Assembly (NCBI GenBank): GCA_039180675.1
Contig: JBCDDC010000006.1
Coordinates: 62,001 to 126,000 of the forward strand
DNA: 64,000 nt
Source: Thermohalobaculum sp039180675
GTDB lineage: Bacteria; Pseudomonadota; Alphaproteobacteria; Rhodobacterales; Rhodobacteraceae
Direction: 5' to 3'
Shown: positions 58,127-64,000 of the stretch, piece by piece
Position numbering within the stretch: the first letter of the stretch is position 1
How the letters are laid out: each line of letters begins with the position of its first letter
Translations under genes and position numbers: made by a program
The notes under the pieces: generated by a model
Databases searched by the model: none
Told to the model about the DNA's origin: nothing
The model's input: only the letters and a program-made list of their open reading frames with translations

Positions 58127-59199
58127 TCCGCGGCCGTCCGCTCGGGGAACAGGCTTTCGAGATCACTTGGGGCCGCGATCCCCCTTTCCGTCACGAGGCC
58201 GGTGACGAGCCGTGCCGGGGTGACGTCGAAGGCAGGGTTTGCCGCAGGCGATCCCGGATTTGTCACCTGGGCCTCGACGATCGTTTCGTCGACGAGGCCC
58301 GCGACATGCGTCACCTCCCGCATGGATCGTTCCTCGATGGGGATCTCGCCACCATTCGCTGCCTGCCAGTCGATCGTCGGGCTCGGCAGGCAGACGTAGA
58401 ATGGGATCTGATTGTCATGCGCCGCCAACGCTTTCAGGTAGGTTCCGATCTTGTTCGCGACATCCCCGTTTGCCGCGGTCCGGTCCGTTCCGGTGAGGCA
58501 GATATCGACCTTCCCCCGCTGCATCAGATGGCCCCCGGCATTGTCGACAATTACCGTGTGCGGCACGCCGTGCTGCGCCAGCTCCCAGGCAGTCAAGTGT
58601 CCGCCCTGGTTACGTGGCCGCGTCTCGTCAACCCAGACATGGAGGTCGATCCCGGCATCATGCGCCTGATAGATCGGGCTCGTCGCCGTTCCCCAATCGA
58701 CCGTTGCGAGCCATCCGGCATTGCAATGGGTGAGGATGTTGACCGGCCGGCCCTTGGCAGCGATCTCCTCGATAAGTCGGAGCCCGTACAGCCCAATCTG
58801 TCGATTGATCTCGATATCTTCATCGGCGATCTCCGCCGCCCGGCGCCACGTGGTCTCGGCACGCTTTTTGGGCGAGAGTGGCCCAAGCTGAGATCGGAGG
58901 CCGTCAATCGCCCATCTGAGATTCACCGCGGTCGGCCGGGTGGCGAGGAGACGCGTGCACGCGCCTGATAGATTTGCGTCCGACGGATCCTCTCGCATGG
59001 CGAGCGCCAGGCCATACGCGGCCGTGGCCCCGATCAGCGGCGCGCCCCGGACATGCATATCGGCGATCGCCCGCGCGGCTGTTGCCTCGTCTGGCAGGTC
59101 CATCACGGAGAAACGGAATGGCAGAAGCGTCTGATCGATGATCCGCACTGCCGAGCCCTCGGTCCAGATGGTGCGCCAAGGGGTGCCGTCGATCTTCAT
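58123..59199 (-). CDS. mtnA: 5-methylthioribose-1-phosphate isomerase
   Basis: 358 residues. It isomerises 5-methylthioribose 1-phosphate (or 5-deoxyribose 1-phosphate) to the ribulose form. Catalytic Cys is in ILTHCNAGWLATVDWGTAT and Asp in CLTGTDRTAANGDVANKIGTYLKA. Also typical are RGAPLIGATAAYGLALAM and TEGSAVRIIDQTLLPF. Its ATG overlaps the oxyR stop by four bases and its stop overlaps the aldolase start by four, so all three are read from one message. The MTA phosphorylase or kinase needed upstream is not in the window. Confidence 0.95.
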   Translation of the reverse strand: MKIDGTPWRTIWTEGSAVRIIDQTLLPFRFSVMDLPDEATAARAIADMHVRGAPLIGATAAYGLALAMREDPSDANLSGACTRLLATRPTAVNLRWAIDGLRSQLGPLSPKKRAETTWRRAAEIADEDIEINRQIGLYGLRLIEEIAAKGRPVNILTHCNAGWLATVDWGTATSPIYQAHDAGIDLHVWVDETRPRNQGGHLTAWELAQHGVPHTVIVDNAGGHLMQRGKVDICLTGTDRTAANGDVANKIGTYLKALAAHDNQIPFYVCLPSPTIDWQAANGGEIPIEERSMREVTHVAGLVDETIVEAQVTNPGSPAANPAFDVTPARLVTGLVTERGIAAPSDLESLFPERTAAE

Positions 59200-60077
59200 T
59201 CCGCGGCCCTCCTATGCTCAGCGTCGTCGGCGCGCAGCAGCGCGACCAGATCGCTCGCCCATTTCTCGCCGACCGCCTGTTCGCGGAACACACAGGCGAT
59301 GGTGCGGGCCGGTTGCGGCTCATGGAAAGGATGTAGCGCCAGATCGCGGCCCTCGATATCTGCGGCAATCTCGGGCAGCATCGTGACCCCGTGCCCCTCG
59401 CCGACGAGCCGCGCCAGGGTGGTGAGGCTCGCGGCGCCAAGGCTTGCCGATCCCCGGCGCAATCCGCAGACCTGCAAGGCCTGATCCGCGAGGCAGTGCC
59501 CGTCATCGAGCAGCAGGAGCCTGTCGGTCGTCACCTCCTCAGGCCGTTGTGGCGGCGGCAGAGTATCCGATTTCGCCGTCGCGTAGAGAAAGCGATCCGT
59601 CAGGACGGGCACCGCCGTCAGACCGGGCTGCTTGATCGGCAAGGCGCAGATCACCGCGTCGAGCTGCGCATCCGCAAGCTCCTTGAGAACCTGATCCGTG
59701 ACCGCCTCATGCACTTGCACAGTGATGTCGTCCTCCCCCATCCGCGACAGCAGCGCGGGCAGGAGATAGGGCGCGATGGTCGGAATAATCCCGATCCGGA
59801 GCGTGCCGCGCAGCCCTTCGAGCCGCGGGGCGCCTTTCTCAAGATCGCCCGTCAAGGCGATGATTTCGCGTGCCTTTCCCACCACCTGCCGTCCTGCACG
59901 GGTCAGGCAGACCTGCCTGCCCCGCTCCACCAGCGCAACGCCCAGATTGGCCTCGATCTCGCGGATCTGCTGGCTAAGAGCGGGTTGGGAGATGGCGACC
60001 TTTTCAGCCGCTCTGCCGAAATGGCTCTCTTCGGCGAGGGCGACAAGATATTCGAGTTGTCGAAGCGTAATCTTCAT
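59196..60077 (-). CDS. oxyR: OxyR, hydrogen-peroxide-sensing LysR-type regulator
   Basis: 293 residues. LysR helix-turn-helix at 1-60 (TLRQLEYLVALAEESHFGRAAEKVAISQPALSQQIREIE). The redox pair Cys195 and Cys204 lies in DDGHCLADQALQVCG, matching the E. coli C199-C208 disulfide pair in sequence and nine-residue spacing. So it should be a true peroxide sensor, not just a relative. It heads an oxyR-mtnA-aldolase operon. No katG or ahpC is adjacent. A perfect ATAAG-N5-CTTAT palindrome overlaps its own start codon. Confidence 0.93.
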   Translation of the reverse strand: MKITLRQLEYLVALAEESHFGRAAEKVAISQPALSQQIREIEANLGVALVERGRQVCLTRAGRQVVGKAREIIALTGDLEKGAPRLEGLRGTLRIGIIPTIAPYLLPALLSRMGEDDITVQVHEAVTDQVLKELADAQLDAVICALPIKQPGLTAVPVLTDRFLYATAKSDTLPPPQRPEEVTTDRLLLLDDGHCLADQALQVCGLRRGSASLGAASLTTLARLVGEGHGVTMLPEIAADIEGRDLALHPFHEPQPARTIACVFREQAVGEKWASDLVALLRADDAEHRRAAE

Positions 60078-60090
60078 AAGATCAGCTTAT
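60076..60090. promoter_or_regulatory. LysR/OxyR-type palindrome over the oxyR start
   Basis: ATAAG-ATCAG-CTTAT is a perfect inverted repeat. Its form ATAR-N7-YTAT fits the OxyR half-operator pattern ATAG-N7-CTAT. It begins at the second base of the oxyR start codon region and extends into the divergent gap with the DUF4389 gene. Autorepression by OxyR is the simplest reading; the second half-operator expected seven bases on is not seen. Confidence 0.45.
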
Positions 60091-60203
60091 CAGGTATTCC
60101 CCGGAAGGCGAAGGAAACCTCTCTCTTCCAGCCGTGCTCTTGAAACGGAAATCAGTCGTCCTCACGTGATTGAGAGGCGACACTCCCTCCTGAAAGGCAT
60201 GAT

Positions 60204-60494
60204 ATGAACACGGCGACAGAGCAGACACTCCCCGAGGCAGAGTCACGCAAACCGATCTGGATGCGGGGTCTCTACATGCTGTTCTTCATCCTCGCACTCG
60301 GGATAGCGCAACCGGTTTTGAACCTCATCGCGATCGTTCAATTTCTTTCGCTGATGATCTTCCGGGAGGCGAACAAGCACCTCGCGGCCTTCGGTTCATC
60401 ACTTGGCAAATGGCTGGAGCAGATGGCGGCTTTCCAGTCGGGCAACACCGAAGATAAGCCGTTCCCCTGGAACGACTGGCCAAAGGCAAACTGA
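60204..60494 (+). CDS. DUF4389 domain-containing membrane protein
   Basis: 96 residues. The DUF4389 pattern is recognisable: RKPIWMRGLYMLFFILALGIAQPVLNLIAIVQFLSLMIF (one long or two short membrane segments, residues ~17-55), then REANKHLAAFGSSLGKWLEQMAAFQSGNTEDKPFPWNDW. The function is unknown. It is divergent from oxyR across 126 bp and may share its regulatory palindrome. A 10-bp hairpin follows directly after the stop. Confidence 0.8.
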   Translation: MNTATEQTLPEAESRKPIWMRGLYMLFFILALGIAQPVLNLIAIVQFLSLMIFREANKHLAAFGSSLGKWLEQMAAFQSGNTEDKPFPWNDWPKAN

Positions 60495-60498
60495 GAGA

Positions 60499-60522
60499 CG
60501 GCGTCTGACTATTCAGACGCCG
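60499..60522. terminator. Bidirectional hairpin between convergent small genes
   Basis: CGGCGTCTGA (60499-60508) and TCAGACGCCG (60513-60522) form a perfect 10-bp stem around a four-base loop. It lies just after the DUF4389 stop and contains, in its loop, the stop codon of the converging 60-residue gene. There is no T-run, so it is a likely but not classical terminator. Confidence 0.6.
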
Positions 60523-60691
60523 CGAACCGGCCTTTCGGCTCTTCAATCACCAGATTGAAGCGCATCCCGGGATCTTTCGAGATAGGGGACGGGCTCAGGT
60601 GATCCATGGCCTTGTACATGACGCCCCCGGCGCCCATGACCATGATGAACCCAACGGTCAACAGAACATACCCAATCGTCGGACCAGACAT
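60509..60691 (-). CDS. 60-residue single-pass membrane protein, unknown function
   Basis: The ATG (60689-60691) has GGAG eight bases upstream. Residues 5-27 form a clear transmembrane segment (TIGYVLLTVGFIMVMGAGGVM), followed by a short soluble tail with FNLVIEEPKGRF. A longer frame upstream (to 60781) lacks a ribosome site. No family is recognised. It converges on the DUF4389 gene, and its stop codon sits in the terminator loop. Confidence 0.55.
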   Translation of the reverse strand: MSGPTIGYVLLTVGFIMVMGAGGVMYKAMDHLSPSPISKDPGMRFNLVIEEPKGRFAASE

Positions 60692-60777
60692 ACGAACAAC
60701 TCCACTTACGCGACACAACCCTAGTGTCATATTTTCGCCAAAATGAGTCAATCGCCATGCGATTGATCCGCGTTTGT

Positions 60778-60960
60778 TCAACCGAACACTCTCAGAAATG
60801 TCTCAAATTCTGACAGCCCAAATCCGTGCATCGGCTCGGGTGCCCCATCCCTGAGCGTCATATTCACGGTTGCGATCGATTGAGCCAGAACAAGCCCCTG
60901 CGCGATGGCCAAAGACATGGCGAGCGCGGCGATCACATTGCGAATCGATTTCAGTCTCAT
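60778..60960 (-). CDS. 60-residue exported or membrane peptide, unknown function
   Basis: AGAGGA lies four bases before the ATG (60958-60960). Residues 5-28 are a signal-peptide-like or transmembrane segment (IRNVIAALAMSLAIAQGLVLAQ), leaving a mature part of about 32 residues with GAPEPMHGFGLSEFETFLRVFG. It is 86 bp upstream of the other 60-residue gene in the same direction. No family is recognised. Confidence 0.5.
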   Translation of the reverse strand: MRLKSIRNVIAALAMSLAIAQGLVLAQSIATVNMTLRDGAPEPMHGFGLSEFETFLRVFG

Positions 60961-61098
60961 GGGGTCCTCTGACCAGATCGGCACGCTCCATCGGTACTCT
61001 GAGATCGGCATGCGGGTCGTGAGGGTCGTCACACTCCGATCAATTTGGGTCTCTGCGCAGGATTGCGATACGCCTGCTGGCGGGCTACCTCACCGCTC

Positions 61099-62475
61099 AT
61101 GAACGCGCTTGAACCAATCCACATCGTTGGCGGCGGCATGGCGGGGTCCGAGGCGGCCTGGGCGGCCGCCAATCTCGGTGTCCCGGTTGTCCTGCATGAG
61201 ATGCGGCCAGAACGGGCCACCTTTGCGCATCAGACCGATCATTTGGCGGAGCTGGTCTGCTCCAATTCGTTCCGGTCGGATGACCATACCGGGAACGCGG
61301 TCGGCGTTCTGCATGAGGAGATGCGGCGGGGCGGTTCGATCCTGATGAAGATGGCCGCGCGGCATGCCGTGCCCGCCGGTGGCGCCCTCGCTGTCGACCG
61401 GGAAGGCTTCAGCCAGGCCGTCACCGAAGCCGTGCTGGCGCATCCTCTGATCAAGCTGGAACGCGGGGAGATCGCGGGGCTGCCACCGGCGGAATGGGAC
61501 AGTGTGATCATCGCGACCGGCCCTCTGACATCGGAGCCTTTGGCGCTCGCGATCCGGGACCTGACGGGCGAGGAGTCGCTGGCGTTTTTCGATGCGATCG
61601 CGCCGATCGTCTACGCCGACAGTGTGGATATGTCGAAGGCATGGTTTCAGTCACGCTATGACAAGGGAGAGACTGAGAAGGAGCGCACGGCCTATCTCAA
61701 CTGCCCGATGACCGAGGCGGAGTATGACAGGTTCCTCGACGCGCTCCTTGCCGCCGATACCGCGGATTTCAAGGATTGGGAGAAGGACACCCCCTATTTC
61801 GAGGGCTGCCTGCCGGTGGAGGTGATGGCCGCGCGGGGGCGTGACACGCTGCGCTATGGCCCGATGAAGCCGGTCGGGCTGACCAACCCGCATGCACCGG
61901 ACACGAAGCCCCATGCGGTCGTCCAGCTCAGGCGCGACAATGCGCTCGGCACGCTGTTCAACATCGTGGGCTTTCAGACAAAGACAAAGTACGGGGCGCA
62001 GGCCGAGGTGCTGAGCCTGATCCCAGGGTTGGAGCAAGCCCGCTTCGCCCGCCTTGGTGGGATCCATCGCAATACGTTCCTGAATTCCCCGCGCCTCCTG
62101 GACCCGTATATGCGGCTCAAGGCGATGCCCCGGCTGCGTTTCGCCGGGCAGATCACGGGTGTGGAGGGGTATGTGGAATCAGGTGCCATGGGCATGCTCG
62201 CAGGGCGCCTTGCGGCGTGGGAGCGGCAGGGGCGGCCGCTCAGGACACCGCCACCCGAGACGGCACTCGGTGCACTCCTCGCGCATATCACCGGCGGGGC
62301 GGAGGCCGCGACCTTCCAACCCATGAACGTGAACTTCGGCCTGTTCCCTCCGCTTGAGGAAGACCTGCGCAAGGGACGCCGGGGGAAGAAGGCCCGGGCC
62401 GAGGCCCACGCCACCCGCGCCTTGGCGGCGATAGATACATGGTATGGTGAAACCGAATCGCTAGCCACCGCGTGA
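61099..62475 (+). CDS. trmFO: Folate-dependent tRNA U54 methyltransferase TrmFO
   Basis: 458 residues. It makes m5U54 in tRNA using methylenetetrahydrofolate and FAD. Motifs: IHIVGGGMAGSEAAWAAANLGVPVVLHEMRP (FAD site), ELVCSNSFRSDDHTGNAVGVLHEEMR (catalytic Cys and partner), YFEGCLPVEVMAARGRDTLRYGPMKPVGL, and VESGAMGMLAGRLA. The ATG at 61099 gives the family start MNALEPIHIVGGG; the frame extends 18 codons upstream. The gene pairs functionally with dusB as tRNA modification, but they are not linked. A methyltransferase gene follows after 6 bp. Confidence 0.95.
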   Translation: MNALEPIHIVGGGMAGSEAAWAAANLGVPVVLHEMRPERATFAHQTDHLAELVCSNSFRSDDHTGNAVGVLHEEMRRGGSILMKMAARHAVPAGGALAVDREGFSQAVTEAVLAHPLIKLERGEIAGLPPAEWDSVIIATGPLTSEPLALAIRDLTGEESLAFFDAIAPIVYADSVDMSKAWFQSRYDKGETEKERTAYLNCPMTEAEYDRFLDALLAADTADFKDWEKDTPYFEGCLPVEVMAARGRDTLRYGPMKPVGLTNPHAPDTKPHAVVQLRRDNALGTLFNIVGFQTKTKYGAQAEVLSLIPGLEQARFARLGGIHRNTFLNSPRLLDPYMRLKAMPRLRFAGQITGVEGYVESGAMGMLAGRLAAWERQGRPLRTPPPETALGALLAHITGGAEAATFQPMNVNFGLFPPLEEDLRKGRRGKKARAEAHATRALAAIDTWYGETESLATA

Positions 62476-62481
62476 GGAGCC

Positions 62482-63123
62482 ATGCCCGGCGAGGAATCGG
62501 TCGAGAAAATCACCAATGGTCTGAAGAGCGCCTACGGGCTGGAAGGGCCCGATCAGGTCAAGAAATTCTACGGTGGCTGGGCCGACGGTTATGAAGACGA
62601 AGTGATGTCGAACGGGTACATCACGCCGGAACGCTGCTCGAAAGCGCTCGCCGGGTTTGTCGAGGACAAATCAGCCCCGATAATGGATCTTGCCTGCGGA
62701 ACTGGGCTCTCCGGTCTCGCGCTTCGCGCCCAAGGATTCACCACCGTAGACGGCTTCGACCTCTCGCCAGAGATGCTTGAGAAAGCGCGCGCCAAGGGCG
62801 GCCTCTATCGCGACCTTCAGATCTGCGACATGTCGCAACCTCTGCAGATCCCAGAGGGCGTCTATTCGCATGCGGCAGCGATCGGCTGTATTACGCCGGA
62901 CTATCTGCCCGTCACCGTTCTCGACGAAATCCTCAAGGTGCTGCCATCGGGCGGATACTTCAGTTTCTCGATCAACGACTGGGCAGCGAAAGACGGCACG
63001 ATGGAACGCCAGATCGGCGAGATCTGTGATTGCTGGGTCGCAGAGATGGTCTTCAAGGAGTATGGCGACCATGTGCCGGGAAATGACATGGGCTGCACCG
63101 TCTACGTCCTGCGCAAGAACTGA
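62482..63123 (+). CDS. Class I SAM-dependent methyltransferase
   Basis: 213 residues of the WBSCR27/METTL27-like group. The SAM motif is IMDLACGTGLSGLAL (about residues 67-81), with GFDLSPEMLEKARAKG and a later FSFSINDWAAKDG. N-terminal KKFYGGWADGYEDEVMSNGYITPERC is typical of this group. The substrate is unknown. It is six bases after trmFO, so probably co-transcribed, and converges on the next gene with three bases between. Confidence 0.82.
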   Translation: MPGEESVEKITNGLKSAYGLEGPDQVKKFYGGWADGYEDEVMSNGYITPERCSKALAGFVEDKSAPIMDLACGTGLSGLALRAQGFTTVDGFDLSPEMLEKARAKGGLYRDLQICDMSQPLQIPEGVYSHAAAIGCITPDYLPVTVLDEILKVLPSGGYFSFSINDWAAKDGTMERQIGEICDCWVAEMVFKEYGDHVPGNDMGCTVYVLRKN

Positions 63124-63126
63124 ACT

Positions 63127-63933
63127 TTACCAGCGGCCAGTCAGTGAGAGCTGGAGCAGGCGCAAGGTCCCGCGACCAGGCGGCTCCACGAAATCCCGGG
63201 CGAGATCGAGGCCCGGCTTGAGCGCGTGCTTCAGCACGGGGGCGGACCTCCACCCGAGCCGCAGTACAGGCTTCAGCCTGCGCGGCACGCCTGCCCGGTG
63301 TTTCCGAAGCGCGTCGAGCGCGTCGTCCGCGCGGCCTGAGATCATCGCCCGCATCGTGTCCGTGGTCTCGCCACGGCTCAGCGCACCACGTTCGAGACCT
63401 GGGAGGGGCAGCAGAAAGACACCCTCCCCCGCCATGGCCCGCGCATGCCTCAAGGCAAAAGAGAGCGCCATCGCCCGCCCTGCGGGCGCGAGCGCCGCAT
63501 GATCCGCGCAGCCAACGAGCCAGGCGGCGAGGTGCAGAAGCCCGACGAAGCGCTCCTCTGCCCAGAAGTCATACTCATCGGCGGAGAACGGCGAAGTGAG
63601 CTCCCGCTCATACCCCGCGATGATCGGCTCGAACGCGGCCGCAGGCAACGGAACACTCCGGATCAGATCCGCCAAGGGGCCGGCGACCTCATGGGCTCGC
63701 GGCTCCGCACCGTCGCAGGCCTCAGCGACCACGTCGCGCCACCACTGTAGCCGCATCGCCGCGATTACCTTCTCTGATGCCCGGCGGTTCGCCCGTGACA
63801 GCTCGACGTCGAAGGCGATCAAGGTCATCAGCCGCTCCCGTAACGGCTCGGCTGTGAAGAGCGCGGCGAGGAAGAGATCCGGGTCAGCCTGCCGAACGAG
63901 AGACGCGCAAGGGCTGAGTTTGGGCTCACCCAC
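63127..63933 (-). CDS. Squalene/phytoene synthase-fold protein (NDUFAF6-like)
   Basis: 268 residues starting at a GTG. The fold of squalene/phytoene synthase (PF00494) is visible: FLAALFTAEPLRERLMTLIAFDVELSRANRRASEKVIAAMRLQWWRDVV. The motif MRLQWWRD matches the NDUFAF6 (C8orf38) branch, which in mitochondria helps assemble respiratory complex I. The paired DxxxD motifs needed for prenyl coupling are not convincing, so catalysis is unlikely. Its start overlaps the end of an upstream partial gene by three bases. Confidence 0.8.
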   Translation of the reverse strand: MGEPKLSPCASLVRQADPDLFLAALFTAEPLRERLMTLIAFDVELSRANRRASEKVIAAMRLQWWRDVVAEACDGAEPRAHEVAGPLADLIRSVPLPAAAFEPIIAGYERELTSPFSADEYDFWAEERFVGLLHLAAWLVGCADHAALAPAGRAMALSFALRHARAMAGEGVFLLPLPGLERGALSRGETTDTMRAMISGRADDALDALRKHRAGVPRRLKPVLRLGWRSAPVLKHALKPGLDLARDFVEPPGRGTLRLLQLSLTGRW

Positions 63934-64000
63934 GGGCTGCGGGGGCTCCGGCGCGCACCAGTTTGGTGATCACCGCATCCTCCAGTGCCTGAAAGCTGGC
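63926..64000 (-). CDS. C-terminal fragment of an unidentified protein (runs off the window)
   Basis: The last ~24 codons of an open frame (ending ITKLVRAGAPAARG, stop 63926-63928) reach the right edge. It is codon-natural and overlaps the GTG start of the NDUFAF6-like gene by eight bases, as expected for an operon partner. Too short to assign. Confidence 0.4.
   Translation of the reverse strand, partial: ASFQALEDAVITKLVRAGAPAARG

Noticed and set aside
63127..63933. Phytoene synthase for carotenoid synthesis
   Set aside because: Fold matches but the two DxxxD motifs are not convincing and MRLQWWRD points to the NDUFAF6-like branch; no other carotenoid gene is nearby.

Overview
The window is a high-GC chromosomal segment of an alphaproteobacterium, most likely a marine Rhodobacterales (Roseobacter-type). 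The evidence is gene content and order: nifR3(dusB)-ntrB-ntrC-ntrY-ntrX-trkA-trkH-hfq-hflX, a fused ispDF, lpxI in place of lpxH, a PopZ-like polar protein, a GTTC-N7-GTTC SOS box before lexA, and two proteins with VPLPA-CTERM-like sorting tails. No tRNA, rRNA, CRISPR array or insertion-sequence transposase was seen. Assignments rest on motif and family recognition by eye; no database search was possible.

Layout. 1-3.4 kb: the N-terminal part of a long acidic low-complexity protein running off the left edge, an AI-2E-type permease, and an exosortase-type surface protein. 3.4-6.5 kb: a Pcm-like methyltransferase, a TolC-type outer-membrane channel and a PopZ-like protein, closed by a strong terminator. 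6.6-9.3 kb: malate synthase G with a GlcG-like gene, behind a palindrome-rich leader. 9.4-16.5 kb: accessory metabolism (secreted proteins, Lrp-type regulator, class IV aminotransferase, glyoxalase-like protein, zinc alcohol dehydrogenase, enolase-superfamily enzyme). Inside it sits an Imm11-like orphan gene bracketed by two 135-bp repeat elements with identical 12-bp terminal inverted repeats.

16.7-28.7 kb is an envelope-biogenesis run: pyrH-frr-uppS-cdsA-dxr-rseP-bamA-skp-fabZ-lpxA-lpxI-lpxB. It covers UMP kinase, ribosome recycling, undecaprenyl and CDP-diacylglycerol lipid precursors, MEP-pathway isoprenoids, outer-membrane protein assembly and lipid A synthesis; lpxD is not in it. Next come gltX-gltA, comEC, lexA with its SOS box, and a trpC-moaC-moeA run. 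That run is separated from trpG-trpD by a bile-acid/sodium-symporter-type gene on the opposite strand.

39.7-53.1 kb: a divergent polysaccharide deacetylase with a Cys-rich lipoprotein, then the nitrogen-regulation, potassium-uptake and Hfq cluster on the minus strand. 53.2-64 kb: ispDF-pgpA-pncC, a Coq10/RatA START protein, lipA, a DM13 lipoprotein, and a tightly overlapping oxyR-mtnA-class II aldolase operon that resembles a DHAP-shunt salvage module. The window ends with several small membrane proteins, trmFO, a methyltransferase and an NDUFAF6-like squalene/phytoene-synthase-fold protein.

Most genes are ordinary housekeeping. The points most worth a second look are the repeat-bracketed Imm11-like gene, the two direct repeats before pyrH, the oxyR-mtnA-aldolase operon with a palindrome over the oxyR start, the palindromic leader of malate synthase, and the transporter that splits the trp cluster.
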